Made by a program: the position numbers and the translations under genes. A model generated the notes under the pieces. That model made no database searches and was not told where the DNA came from. It saw nothing but the letters and a program-made list of their open reading frames with translations. Shown piece after piece: positions 50,001 through 59,335 of a stretch of DNA of 64,000 nt. Within the stretch, counting starts at the first letter, position 1; each line of letters opens with the position of its first letter. Source of the stretch: Stenotrophomonas rhizophila (GTDB taxonomy: Bacteria; Pseudomonadota; Gammaproteobacteria; Xanthomonadales; Xanthomonadaceae); the NCBI RefSeq assembly GCF_020857975.1, contig NZ_JACWUO010000015.1, forward strand, positions 1 to 64,000, given 5' to 3'.

Positions 50001-50381
50001 TTCGTCGGTGCGCGAGCCCGGCAGGCGGATGCGCCCGCCGCTGTTCTCGATGGTGACCACGTCGCTGCCGGGCAGCGCACGGCCCTGCCCGTCGAGCAAC
50101 TGCACGCGCACATGCACCGCGCTCTGGCCATCGGCCGGCACGCCATCGCGGTCCAGTTCGACCACGATCCGGTCCAGCGTGCCCGGCTGCGCGCTGTCCA
50201 GCGCGCGTGGCGCCGCCTCGGTACTGGCGGCGCTGCGCGGGTACAGGTTGCTGGCCTGGCCCAGCACCGGGGTGAAGCGACCGGGGCTGCCCACGGTCTG
50301 CGCCATCGCCGGCACGGCGGCCAGCGCGCAGGCCAGTAGACTCAGACGGGGCAGGCGGTACAGCGGCAGGGCGCGGCTCAT
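47025..50381 (-). CDS. Large outer-membrane protein: Ig-like N-terminal domain and beta-barrel
   Basis: An 1,118-residue protein with a signal peptide (LACALAAVPAMA), an Ig/invasin-like domain (about 60-190: VHVRVQLLDGQGRALPG, DVVTIENSGGRI) and a long C-terminal region of alternating strands rich in Tyr, Arg and Asp, with turns of the form LRSEDRNPDGGKRDAGG. No TonB box or plug domain was seen. The C-terminus is not the usual terminal Phe (ends DPAR), so barrel assembly cues are unclear. Its ATG overlaps the stop of the giant gene by four bases. Likely role: outer-membrane partner or anchor of that giant protein. Confidence 0.8.
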   Translation of the reverse strand: MSRALPLYRLPRLSLLACALAAVPAMAQTVGSPGRFTPVLGQASNLYPRSAASTEAAPRALDSAQPGTLDRIVVELDRDGVPADGQSAVHVRVQLLDGQGRALPGSDVVTIENSGGRIRLPGSRTDELGPGALDADKLIPGVQLQVVDGVAEFDLLAPHDPQDVLLRVTAGAETAQGSIAFLPEMRELLATGLIEGVVNFGRRNNGGLISPVERNDAFDRDIRRWERQFNSGKANAAARTAFFVKGRIKGEYLLTAAYDSDKDTRGRLLRDIQPEEFYPVYGDSSLRGFDARSAERLYVRIDNQRSYLLYGDFQTGDGLATATGIGGSGALPQRSLGSYNRTATGLGWHFESERVRSNVFAIQDSLRQVIEEFRSQGSGPYALRNNAVLEGSERVEVVVRDRNQPTRIVSVRSLARLVDYSFEPFSGRILLNQFLPAFDSDLNTVSLRITYELDQDTEKFWVVGADAQVKLTDRFEVGAAAVEDRNPYAEFKMGSANASYRFGDNTLLVAEFARTRSEVNTNTINQVTSQGLKDVSGEVEGDAWRLEFAHDGARLDARLFAARTDPAFNNPAAPLYGGRGEYNARLGWRVGPRLELYVEGLRSEDRNPDGGKRDAGGAGVRVNASERLTVDLGVRSIRETIGVTSPWSSGAPFGNAGGLTGGFASGSGGGALGYGQQALDPLTGLMVINGSSSGSPLTSDLPVGTELESDSARIGLGYRLSDRLSAGAEVERSVSGEDRKRLAAGLDYQVFERSRVYGRYEKQTGLTSAYGITTTDREADALVFGVDSTYLRDTQTFSEYRLRDSISGRDVQAASGIRNTWDIAEGLRLGSSAEHVKVIDGSAGDSTGLALALDYSANPLWRGAVRVEHRISDDVPDTDSNEAFNTTLVQAMLARKLSRDWTLLARNYLLSTRYDARGDVLQDRFQLGVAYRETDRNRVNALARYEYKLERDESGLTLSDGRPVDGSSQDVRTRAHIVSTHADWHPSRPWWLTGRIAGKWQQDQFAYGDGSRVNSRFHAVLLSGRVVYDITENWDIGVLGSTFRGQSKANQYAWGVEVGRLLRQNLWLSAGYNWTGFSGDRDLNGYEYTQQGVFLRLRFKFDEDLFRPDPVRYRDPAR

Positions 50382-53300
50382 GGCTGGCCCTCGCTGGCAG
50401 CGCCTGCAGCAGGCGGGGTGGCTCTGGGTTGCACGATCGGTCTCTGGTTGGCCGAGTCGGTCGCCTGTTGCGGCGCCCGCGCGGGCTTGCTGTCAAAGCG
50501 CAGCGGCGCCTGGCCGGCTTCGGTTTCCGGCGCGCGCACCTCGCCCTGGGTGCGGCGGGCCTTGACCTGCTCCAGCACCGGGTTGGCGCAACTGCCTTCG
50601 ATGAAATCGGCGCGGTGCAGTTCGCCGTTCTTGAGATCCAGCAACAGGCTGTCGGCGTCGCCAAGGTTGCGGTTGCTGCTGGTGGTCAGCCGCGCGCCCA
50701 GCGGCAGCGTGCCGGCATCGACCTTCAGCGTGTGGCTCTGCGGCGGCAGGCCGCAGTAGCTGTACTTGCCTTCCGAATCGCTGATCACCCAGGTGCCGTC
50801 GGAGAAGTACAGGCGCACCCCGGGGATGCCCAGTTCCTCGCGGTCCTGCAGGTGGTTGTTGTTGCAGTCCACGAACACCTTGCCAAGCACGCAGGCCTGG
50901 TCGGTGAACACGCCACCGGTGACCCGCACGCGGTATTCGGCACGGTTGGACGGCAGCGCGCCGGGCAGCGGGGTGAGGCTGGCGGTGCTGATGCAGCCGC
51001 CGTCGAAGCCGCAGCCGAAGGCCTGGGCGCGGTTGATGCCATCGCCCTGCTGCGCGCCCACGCCAACCCGCACGCGGTAGGTCAGCACGATCTGGCCGCC
51101 GACGCTGATCGGGCCCAGGCTGAAGCCCAGCAGCGGGCCCGGCCTGCCATGCGGGTCGGCCAGCGCGCGGCCGTCGGCGCGGGCGGTGCCGTCGATGTAG
51201 GTGAAGCCGCGCGGCAACCGGTCGATCACGTTGAGCGCGCGCAACGCACTGCCGGCGGTCTGGCGCACCGTGATGGTGTACTGCACGGTGTCGCCGATCT
51301 CGGCGGTCTGGCGGTCGCCGCTCTTGCTGATCGCCAGCCCCGTCGCCACCGCAGTATCCAGCGGCAGGTGGTTGTGCACGATCGACGCGGTCGCCGAACC
51401 GGCGAACAGGCCCAGGTAGTACTGCGTGGCCGGACCGACCGCGCCGGTCGGCGCACGGGTGTTGGGCTGCACCGCATGGTTGGCGCCGCCATTGCCCACC
51501 GGCGACAGCGCACCGGTCTGCGGCGGAATCAGGCTGGACACGAACTGGTAGCCGCCCGGCGGGGTCACGCTGAGCTGGAACTCGCAACGCGGCGGCGCGG
51601 CAGCGCCGAAGGCGAACTGGTAGAAGCCCTCGCTGCCCACCGTCATCGAGATCGTGTTGCCTTCGATGCGGTAACCGCCGCTGCCGGCGTTGAGCACGGC
51701 GGTGCGTGGGTCGTAGCCGGCGCAGACGCCGACCGGTGCCAGGGTCACGATCGACCCGGGCACTGGATCGCGCGAAACCGCGTCATAGACCACCCCGGAC
51801 GGATCCACCGGCAGGCTCTGCTGCGGCAGATGCTGGCCCGGCTGCAGCACCACTTCCAGCAGGCTGCTGCCGTTGTCGTTGCGCTGGCAGGCACTGCTGC
51901 CGGCCCTTGCGATCGCCCCGTCGGCGTCACAGCTGGCCTGGACGCCGGCGATGGTTTCGCGGGTGACCGGGTGCGGCCAGACGATGTTCGAGCGCGGGTC
52001 GCGGAAGCGGATGTTCCACTTCACCCCCGGCAGCACGTCGTTGAAACGGTAGCTGCCGTCGGCAGCGGTGGGCATGCTGGCCACGACGTCGCCAGTAGCC
52101 GGGTCGACCAGTTCGACGGTCCATGCCGGCAGGCGCTGGTCGCCGCCATCGAGCAGCTGGTCATCGCTGCCCACGTCGTACCACACGGTACCGCCGACCG
52201 AGGCGCTGAGCTGCACGCGGTTGGGCACCCGGCACGCGTTCTGGGTGATCGCCGGGTCGCACTCGGGCAGCGTGGTGACATCGCCGTCGAAGGCCGCGCG
52301 TTCGGTCGGGCTGGGCGCATGCGGGCCATCTTCGCCGCCGCCTTCGACCAGCACCGCGTTGTGCACGGTGCTGCCATTGGCCGCGCCGGCACCGACCAGC
52401 ACCTTGACCGTGATCGCGTCGGGCAGGGTCGCACCGGCACCGATCACGGTGCTGGCACGGCAGACGAAGCGGTCTGCACCCACCGCGCCCTGGCACTGCC
52501 AGCCGTTGCCGGCCGGGGTGTCCAGCAGGGTCAGGCCGGCCGGCAGGCGATCGTGCACCTCATAGCCGGCCAGGGTCTGGCGCGGGCCGATGTTGCGCAC
52601 CTGGATCTGGTATTCGGCCGGGTGGTTGACCGTGAATACCACCGTGGTGGCACGCTTGCTGACCACCAGGTCGGGGGTATCGGCCACTTCGCCGAAGTTG
52701 TTGTGGATGGACTGCATGCCGGTGCCGAGCACGATCTGGCTGATCGCCGAAGGCACCGTGCTGCGGTCGGTGGCCACGCCCACGGCACTGCCCTGGACGG
52801 TGCCCGGGCTGGTGATGCCGTTGGTGGTATAGGCCGGCTGGTCCGGCTCGGTGACCACGTAGCTGCCCGGGCGCAGGTTGGGGAAGCTGTACTGGCCCTG
52901 CGCATCGGTGCGGGTGGTGAGGCTGACCGCCTGGCCGGCGTGGTCGGTGCCGGTCAGCACGACCGGCACATCGGCGATACCGGTTTCGTCGGCGTCGATG
53001 CTGCCGTTGTCGTTGTTGTCGTAGTAAACCCGGCCGCTGATCGAGGCGATCGGGATTTCGCCGAAGTTGTAGGCGCTGGCCAGTTCGTTGTTGCCCAGCA
53101 CGATCGCGCTGATCGCCGAGGGCACGGTCTCCACGCCGGTGGCGGTGCCGCCCTTGTCGCCAGGCACGGTGGTGCCGTTGAGGGTATCGGCCGGCTGGGT
53201 CGGTTCGGTCACCACATAGGTGCCCGGCAGCAGCCCGACGAAGGCATAGCTGCCATCGGCGGCGGTGGTGGTAGTCAGGCGCACCGGCTGGCCGTTGCGG

Positions 53301-56300
53301 TCGGTGCCGGTGAGCACGATCTCCACCGCGTCCAGGCCGGTTTCGCTCGGGTCGATCAGGCCGTCGTTGTCCAGGTCCAGCCAGACCCGGCCGGCGATCG
53401 AGCTGCCGTTGGGGTTTTCGCCGAAGTTGAAGTCCACCGCATCCAGCCCGGTGCCCAGATCGATCCGCGACAGGCGGTCGGTGCTGGCCGCATCCGGGCC
53501 ACCCGGTGCCGCCACAGCGGTGCCGGCCACGCAGTCGCCGGCCGCACAGGCGGCGCCACCGATGGTGCCGGCGGTCACCGCGCCGGGGCGGTTGGTATAC
53601 GGGCCGGTGGGCAGCGGTTCGCGCACGCTGTACAGCACGTGCGGGTCCAGGTCGCTGAAGCGGTACTGGCCGTTGCTGTCGGTGGTGGTGGTGAACAGCA
53701 CCGCGCCGCTGTTGGCGTCCAGCAGTTCAACCGTGGCGCCGGCGATCGCGCTGTCGGTGCCAATCGTGCGCACGTTGTTGAAGTCCAGGTCCACATACAC
53801 ATGGCCGGACAGGCTGGGGCGGCGCACTTCGGGGAAGTTGTAGCGCAGCGCGACCGCACCTTCGCTGCCGATGGTGCCGCCGGGCACGGCGACGGCCGCG
53901 CCGAGCAGGGCCACGTACTGGCTGTCCGGGTTGCCGGCGCGGTAGCTGTCGGGATCGAAGCTGGCTGCGGCACTGCCGCTGGCCGGCGGGTCGAAGCCAC
54001 CGTTGGCGTAGCCGCTCGGCTGGACTTCCAGCACGGTGTAGCCGCTGGCATCGGACGGGGCCAGGTTGTCGAAGCGGTAGTCGCCGTTGGCATCGGTGGT
54101 GACGGTGCGGTTGACCGGCTGGCCATACGCATCGGTACCGCTGAGGCGGATCGACACGCCGGCGATGCCGGCTTCGCCCGGCTGCGGGATGCCGCCATTG
54201 CCGGCGCTCTGGTCGCTGTCGACGAAGACCTTGCCCGACAGCGACAGGTTGACCACGTCCAGCGGCACGGTGACGGTGTTGTTGGTGGGCGTCTCGTCGA
54301 CCTGTTCGGTGGTGACCGCGGCCTGGTTGTTCGAGGTACCGCGCGGTGCGGTGCTGCCGGCCGGCAGCTGCGGCCACATCGCCGGCACCAGGATGCGGAC
54401 CTGGCCGGGCGTGCCGTTGGCATAGGTGGTATCGCCCACCTCGCAGGTGATCACGCGGTCGAGCACGGCGCAGGTGCCGGTGCCGTCGGGCGTGGCGCCG
54501 GCGTAGGCCGGGCCCTGCTTCTGCCAGGTGACCGCGCCGGTGACCTGCACGCCGGCCGGCAGCGTATCGACCACCACGGTGCCGGTGCCACGCGCCTGCG
54601 AGGCCGCGCTGCGGTCCTTGGACAGGCTCTGGCCCGGACCATTGTTGATGCCGGTGATGACATACCAGAACGGCTGCTGCACGGTCACGCTGGCCACGCT
54701 GGCCGGCAATGCCGCGCTCGGCGCCGACGGCGGCAGCACGCTGACCATGGTCTTGCTCACCGCCACGTCCGAACGCATGAACACGCTGGTGGTTTCGGTG
54801 GTGCTGTTGTCGGCGCCGTTGGCATCGCCTGCGGTCAGGTCGCTGCCCTGGCGGGTTTCGGCCGAATGCACCAGCGCGGTATTGCGCAGGGTGTCGCCGC
54901 CGCCGCCGGGGGCGGTGTCGTAGCGATAACGCAGGAACAGCTCGCTGTTGGCGCCGGCGGCAACCGTGCCCGGCTCGTCGCTGCCATTGAAACCGGCCCC
55001 GGGCATCAGGCAGTTCAGCACCAGCGCGCTGCTGCCATCGCCGGTGAACGGATTGGTGCCGCTGTCCACGCTGCAGCCGGCGCTGCTGAAGGTGCCGGTC
55101 GCCGTCGCCGAGACGCCGATGAAGGTCACCGTGCGCCCGGCCGGCGGCACCATGCTGTCGCGGATGCGGGCGTCGCTGGCCAGCGACGGGCCCTGGTTGG
55201 TCACCTGCACGCGGTAGGTGAGGTAGTTCCTGCTCGGGTCCTGCGGATCGAAGCCGAGCGGATCCACGCCACCGGCGAAGCCCTGGTCGTTCTTCTGCAC
55301 CAGCAGGTCGACCCGGCCTTCGCCGAAGGTCAGCCGCGCGCTCTTGGTGTCGTCGGCGGCGGTGGCCACCAGGTTGTAGTTCCAGTCGCCGTCGGCATCG
55401 CTGCCGGTGGCGCCAGCGGGGAAGCTGAAAGCGGCGACGTTGTCGAACACGCGCCCGGTGTTGCTGGCATTGACGTTGGGGCGGATGCTCAGGTTGACCG
55501 TATTGACCGCACCGTTGGCCAATGCGACTGCCGGGCAGGTCAGGGTCAGGTTGCGCGGGTTGGCTGCATCGGTGTTGCGGTAGGAGATGCCGCCGGCGGT
55601 GTTGCTGGCGGTGATGCCCGGATCCATCGCGCTGATCGTGCAGGCCTGGTTGTTGGACGCCAGCCGCGCGCTGACCAGCACAAAGCCGCTGTCGCCGGCC
55701 GGCAGGGTGAAGGTATCGGTGAAGACCACCTGCGGGATCGCCGACGGGCCCTGGTTGCGGTACTGGATGCGGTAGTCGGCGACCACGCCGGCACGGCCGC
55801 TGTTGTCGCCGCTGGTGATCACCTTCTGCTCGGTCTGCAGATTGGCCACGCGGTCCACGCGCAGCCAGTCGGTGGCGTAGTTGTCCGCCCAGTCGGCCTC
55901 ACCGACCGAACCATTGATCCGGCCGTCCACGCCGACGCCGGCCTGGTTGCAATGGAAATGCCCGCTGCCCGGCACCGTGCCGTTGGCCGCGCAGGCGCTG
56001 TTGGCGGTATTGCCGGCGGTCTTGCCGACGCTGTCGAACAGGAACCCGGGGCTGTTGTCGGCGTTGTGCAGGCGCAGCCGGATCACCGCGCTGGCATTCT
56101 GCGCCAGCACCACCGCGCCCGATTCGCAGATCAGGCTGCCGGCATTGATCCGGCACTGGCCGGCCGGCCAGCCGGCCGGTGCGACCACATCGACCTTGGT
56201 GCGGTCGTTGTCCAGGTAACCGGGCAGCGGGTCGTTGACCACCACGCCGGCGGTGGCGGCGCCGCTGTTGCGCACGGTCAGCAGGTATTCGGCCCAGGTC

Positions 56301-58246
56301 TCGGTGACACCGACGACCTTGCCGCCACCGCTCTGGGTACTGGCCAGCTTGGTGATCGACAGGTTGGCCGCATCGTCGGTGGCGCGGATGCCGATGCCGG
56401 CGCAGTCGTTGCTGGAAATCTTGTCCAGGTTGATGCCGCTGTCGGTGGTCGGCTCGGCCGACGCCGGGCCGCCGGCCGGGGTCGAGCCCCCGGTGCAGGC
56501 GTTGTTGGTCAGCACGCCCGGCGCGCGTGCGCGGGTGGTCATGCTCAGGGTGGCGAACGCATTGGCATCGTTGCTGCCGGCGGCGACCGCTACCGGGTAG
56601 GTGCCCACGTAATCGCAGGTCACCACCTGCCGGGTGCCCGGGGTGTAGGCAGCCGGCAGCACCGAACAGCTGAACGGCCCGCTGGCGCCGATGAATTCCT
56701 CACCGTCGGCCAGCACGTCCACGATCTGCGCATTGGCGGTGATCCGCGCCGGCCCGTTGTTCCACAGCCGCAGCGTGGAGGTCATGTTGCTGGCGGCGGT
56801 GGTGCCGACCGGCACCACCTCGGTGTTGTTGTTGCTGCCGCGCTTGGTCTTGGACAGGCGCAGGTCGGCACCGTCGGCGAGCACGGTCAGCGCGGTGGTG
56901 GCGACGTTGTTGTTGGTGCCGTTGCTGGCGTCGTTCGGGTCGGGGGTGGCCGCCGACTGGATCTGCGCGGTGGCCTGGAAGCTGCCCGGGGTGGGCGGCG
57001 CGTTGGCCAGGATGCGCAGGATTTCCTTGGCACCGCTGGGCATCGCGCCGCTGCGGGTGCAGGTGAAGGTGGTGGCGCTGGCGTTGTTGCAGGTCCAGCC
57101 GTTGGGCAGGCTGGCCGTGCCGGTGAAGCTGAAGCCGGCCGGCAGTACGCCGCTGACGCTGACCCCGCTGGACGGCTCCGGGCCGAGGTTGTCGGCGGTC
57201 AGGGTGAAGGTCACCGGGGCGTCGGTGGCCGCCGGTGCCGGCGTGGCGACCATGCTCACGGTGACATCGGCGCCGGTGGTGATCAGCGTATCGGCTGTGT
57301 CCACGTCGTTGTCCGGGCGCGGGTCCGGGGTGCCGCCGGCGACCACGCGCGCGGCGTTGGTGACCGAACCGCTGGCCACGTTGGCCTTGGCGCGGAAACT
57401 GAAGGTGGCGGTCTGGCCGTTGGTCAGCGCGCCGCTGTGGGTGGCGGTGGTGGTGCCGGCATTGAACGTCCAGCCGCTGCCGCTGAAGCTGCCCGGCACT
57501 ACGCTGAAGCCGGCCGGCAGGGTGTCGATGACGCGGAAATTGGTCGAGGTGCTCGGCCCCAGGTTGCGCACCGCCAGGGTATAGGTGACTTCGCCGCCGG
57601 CGATCACCGTGGCCGGGCTGGCGCTCTTGGTCAGGGCCAGGTCGGCCGCCGCGGTCAGGGTGGTGTTCTGCTCCAGCCGGTTGTTGGACGGGTTGCTGTC
57701 GCCGGCGAAGAACGCATCGCTGCTGTCCAGGCTGGTGACCGGGGTGGTGGTGGCCGGCAGCGCGGACTGGATGCCGATCGCCGCCGCTACCTGGGTGGTG
57801 CCCGGGGTCACGCCCTGGGTATCGACCATCAGCTTGAAGGTGCGGCTGCCGTTGCCGGGGAAACTGGCATAGCGGCAGACGATGCGGGTGGCGGTCTCGG
57901 CGGTACAGTCGCTGGGCAGCTGGTAGCTGCGTGTGCCGGCCGGCAGGTCGAACACCGCCGCGACGCTGCTGGCCGCGCTGCTGTCGCTGTTGGACAGGGT
58001 GACGTCGTAGACCACGATCGCACCGACCGGTGCCGGATCGCTGCCGGCGTTGCCCGATGCCGAGCCATCGCCAAGCAACCAGCCGCTGGTGGAATCGGAC
58101 AGCTGCGACACGCTGAGGTTGGCGGCCAGTGCCGCCGGCGCCAACAGGCAGTTGGCCAGCAACAGCCAGGCGCAGGCGCGCCACGACCGACCCCACGACG
58201 ATGCGATGCCTGCGACGGCATCCGTCCGAACCTGCTGCTTGTGCAC
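50378..58246 (-). CDS. Giant secreted DUF11/SdrD_B-repeat surface protein
   Basis: A 2,622-residue protein with an extended signal (ends LLAPAALA, about residue 41). Residues 45-1330 and later blocks carry DUF11 repeats (ADLALTKSASPATVIAGG type). SdrD_B-like modules begin near 1335, 1477, 1615, 1734, 2014, 2149 and 2448, several with Ca-binding-like loops such as DLDNDGLIDPSETG and DNNDNGSIDADETG. The last module (CVLGKVFVDCNNNHLQD) is followed by a Pro/Ala-rich tail. The start is GTG 58246 with AGGGGA eight bases before it; the upstream frame lacks coding features. It heads the operon with a barrel protein and an OmpA-like protein. No type I or type V secretion signal was recognised. Confidence 0.85.
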   Translation of the reverse strand: MHKQQVRTDAVAGIASSWGRSWRACAWLLLANCLLAPAALAANLSVSQLSDSTSGWLLGDGSASGNAGSDPAPVGAIVVYDVTLSNSDSSAASSVAAVFDLPAGTRSYQLPSDCTAETATRIVCRYASFPGNGSRTFKLMVDTQGVTPGTTQVAAAIGIQSALPATTTPVTSLDSSDAFFAGDSNPSNNRLEQNTTLTAAADLALTKSASPATVIAGGEVTYTLAVRNLGPSTSTNFRVIDTLPAGFSVVPGSFSGSGWTFNAGTTTATHSGALTNGQTATFSFRAKANVASGSVTNAARVVAGGTPDPRPDNDVDTADTLITTGADVTVSMVATPAPAATDAPVTFTLTADNLGPEPSSGVSVSGVLPAGFSFTGTASLPNGWTCNNASATTFTCTRSGAMPSGAKEILRILANAPPTPGSFQATAQIQSAATPDPNDASNGTNNNVATTALTVLADGADLRLSKTKRGSNNNTEVVPVGTTAASNMTSTLRLWNNGPARITANAQIVDVLADGEEFIGASGPFSCSVLPAAYTPGTRQVVTCDYVGTYPVAVAAGSNDANAFATLSMTTRARAPGVLTNNACTGGSTPAGGPASAEPTTDSGINLDKISSNDCAGIGIRATDDAANLSITKLASTQSGGGKVVGVTETWAEYLLTVRNSGAATAGVVVNDPLPGYLDNDRTKVDVVAPAGWPAGQCRINAGSLICESGAVVLAQNASAVIRLRLHNADNSPGFLFDSVGKTAGNTANSACAANGTVPGSGHFHCNQAGVGVDGRINGSVGEADWADNYATDWLRVDRVANLQTEQKVITSGDNSGRAGVVADYRIQYRNQGPSAIPQVVFTDTFTLPAGDSGFVLVSARLASNNQACTISAMDPGITASNTAGGISYRNTDAANPRNLTLTCPAVALANGAVNTVNLSIRPNVNASNTGRVFDNVAAFSFPAGATGSDADGDWNYNLVATAADDTKSARLTFGEGRVDLLVQKNDQGFAGGVDPLGFDPQDPSRNYLTYRVQVTNQGPSLASDARIRDSMVPPAGRTVTFIGVSATATGTFSSAGCSVDSGTNPFTGDGSSALVLNCLMPGAGFNGSDEPGTVAAGANSELFLRYRYDTAPGGGGDTLRNTALVHSAETRQGSDLTAGDANGADNSTTETTSVFMRSDVAVSKTMVSVLPPSAPSAALPASVASVTVQQPFWYVITGINNGPGQSLSKDRSAASQARGTGTVVVDTLPAGVQVTGAVTWQKQGPAYAGATPDGTGTCAVLDRVITCEVGDTTYANGTPGQVRILVPAMWPQLPAGSTAPRGTSNNQAAVTTEQVDETPTNNTVTVPLDVVNLSLSGKVFVDSDQSAGNGGIPQPGEAGIAGVSIRLSGTDAYGQPVNRTVTTDANGDYRFDNLAPSDASGYTVLEVQPSGYANGGFDPPASGSAAASFDPDSYRAGNPDSQYVALLGAAVAVPGGTIGSEGAVALRYNFPEVRRPSLSGHVYVDLDFNNVRTIGTDSAIAGATVELLDANSGAVLFTTTTDSNGQYRFSDLDPHVLYSVREPLPTGPYTNRPGAVTAGTIGGAACAAGDCVAGTAVAAPGGPDAASTDRLSRIDLGTGLDAVDFNFGENPNGSSIAGRVWLDLDNDGLIDPSETGLDAVEIVLTGTDRNGQPVRLTTTTAADGSYAFVGLLPGTYVVTEPTQPADTLNGTTVPGDKGGTATGVETVPSAISAIVLGNNELASAYNFGEIPIASISGRVYYDNNDNGSIDADETGIADVPVVLTGTDHAGQAVSLTTRTDAQGQYSFPNLRPGSYVVTEPDQPAYTTNGITSPGTVQGSAVGVATDRSTVPSAISQIVLGTGMQSIHNNFGEVADTPDLVVSKRATTVVFTVNHPAEYQIQVRNIGPRQTLAGYEVHDRLPAGLTLLDTPAGNGWQCQGAVGADRFVCRASTVIGAGATLPDAITVKVLVGAGAANGSTVHNAVLVEGGGEDGPHAPSPTERAAFDGDVTTLPECDPAITQNACRVPNRVQLSASVGGTVWYDVGSDDQLLDGGDQRLPAWTVELVDPATGDVVASMPTAADGSYRFNDVLPGVKWNIRFRDPRSNIVWPHPVTRETIAGVQASCDADGAIARAGSSACQRNDNGSSLLEVVLQPGQHLPQQSLPVDPSGVVYDAVSRDPVPGSIVTLAPVGVCAGYDPRTAVLNAGSGGYRIEGNTISMTVGSEGFYQFAFGAAAPPRCEFQLSVTPPGGYQFVSSLIPPQTGALSPVGNGGANHAVQPNTRAPTGAVGPATQYYLGLFAGSATASIVHNHLPLDTAVATGLAISKSGDRQTAEIGDTVQYTITVRQTAGSALRALNVIDRLPRGFTYIDGTARADGRALADPHGRPGPLLGFSLGPISVGGQIVLTYRVRVGVGAQQGDGINRAQAFGCGFDGGCISTASLTPLPGALPSNRAEYRVRVTGGVFTDQACVLGKVFVDCNNNHLQDREELGIPGVRLYFSDGTWVISDSEGKYSYCGLPPQSHTLKVDAGTLPLGARLTTSSNRNLGDADSLLLDLKNGELHRADFIEGSCANPVLEQVKARRTQGEVRAPETEAGQAPLRFDSKPARAPQQATDSANQRPIVQPRATPPAAGAASEGQP

Positions 58247-58449
58247 GACTGTTCCCCTGCTGGCGACAAGGCCGGGGCAACGGCCAATGGTCAGGCACGC
58301 ATTCCCCGGCGTTCTGGCGTCCATCGACGACGGACGCGCGGCCTCGGCCGGATGGCCGGAGGCGGCGGGAATTCTGCGCAGCGGACGACACAAAGGCAGT
58401 GCCAGCTGCTCTCGCTGGCTCTCACTTGCTCACGCCAGGCGCCGCCGGC

Positions 58450-59211
58450 TCAGTCGGCGGTCGTGGCCCACAGGTAGCCGGCACCGCGCAGCGCGCGTAC
58501 CGGCAAGGTCAGGCCGATGCCACCGCGTACCCGCGCGCGCAGCCGGTGTACCAGCACCTCGAGCCGATGCGGATCGAAGTCCCAGGGCTGGTCGGTGACC
58601 GCGGCGATCAGCGCCTCGCGTTCGACCGGGACGCTGGGCGTGGCCAGCAATGCGCGCAGGAAGCCGCGCTCGGCGCTGGTCAGGGCCAGCACCGCGCCAT
58701 TGGGTGCGCACAGGTTCCAGCCATCGGCCTGCAGTTGCCACTGCGCCGCCACCGGTGCCGGCGCGGCGTGGGCGATCGGCAGCGCCGGCCGCAGCCGCCG
58801 GCGCAGACTGGCCAGGGCGGCGGCCAGCAGGTTGCCATCCAGCGGTTTGACCAGGTACACATCGGCCCCCAGCGACAGGCCGTGCGCCATCTCGTGGGTA
58901 CTGCCGCGGCCGGTGAGCATCACGATGCCGATATCGGCGATCCGGCGCAGGTGCCGGGCCACGCTGTAGCCATCCTCGCCGGGCAGGCCGACGTCGAGCA
59001 CCACGATGTCGCACTGGCCGACCGCCAGCGCGCGATACAGGGCTTCGGCGCTGTCCAGGCCGAGTACCTCGGCCCCCCGCCAGCGCAGGTCGTCCACCCC
59101 CAGTGCAAGCAGCTCCGGGTCGTCTTCCACCACCCAGACCCGTAATCCCTGCAGTTCCCCACCTGCCGCCGCCGGCATTGCGCCGCGGTCGTCGTTCTGT
59201 GTTGCCACCAC
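58450..59211 (-). CDS. Orphan OmpR/PhoB-type response regulator
   Basis: A 253-residue regulator with a receiver domain (acidic residues in VWVVEDDPELL, phospho-acceptor Asp73 in IVVLDVGLPGEDGY, Lys in VYLVKPLD) and a C-terminal winged helix (LALTSAERGFLRALLATPSV to ALRGAGYLWA). The start is GTG 59211; ATG 59178 is an alternative that still keeps the receiver domain. No kinase gene is adjacent. It lies 203 bases upstream of the giant surface-protein gene on the same strand and is a plausible regulator of that operon. Confidence 0.88.
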   Translation of the reverse strand: MVATQNDDRGAMPAAAGGELQGLRVWVVEDDPELLALGVDDLRWRGAEVLGLDSAEALYRALAVGQCDIVVLDVGLPGEDGYSVARHLRRIADIGIVMLTGRGSTHEMAHGLSLGADVYLVKPLDGNLLAAALASLRRRLRPALPIAHAAPAPVAAQWQLQADGWNLCAPNGAVLALTSAERGFLRALLATPSVPVEREALIAAVTDQPWDFDPHRLEVLVHRLRARVRGGIGLTLPVRALRGAGYLWATTAD

Positions 59212-59305
59212 GTCTGTCCCGCTCCCCCAGAGCCAGGGCGCAGTCTAGCCGCAGCCTGCCGGTGGACCAAATGCCGATCCACCGACGCGCTGCCGCGCGC
59301 CGGCA

Positions 59306-59328
59306 GGCCACGGCTAGGGGCCGTGGCC
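59306..59328. other. Hairpin downstream of the S46 peptidase gene
   Basis: GGCCACGGC (59306-59314) pairs perfectly with GCCGTGGCC (59320-59328). It follows the peptidase stop by seven bases. No T-run is present, so it is a weak or factor-dependent terminator candidate. Confidence 0.5.
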
Positions 59329-59335
59329 GCGATGG

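Noticed and set aside
50429..58477. A 2,682-codon open frame on the plus strand opposite the giant surface-protein gene
   Set aside because: It is an antisense artefact of GC-rich codon use; its translation is Ala/Gly/His/Arg-rich with no domain, while the minus strand has a signal peptide and clear repeats.
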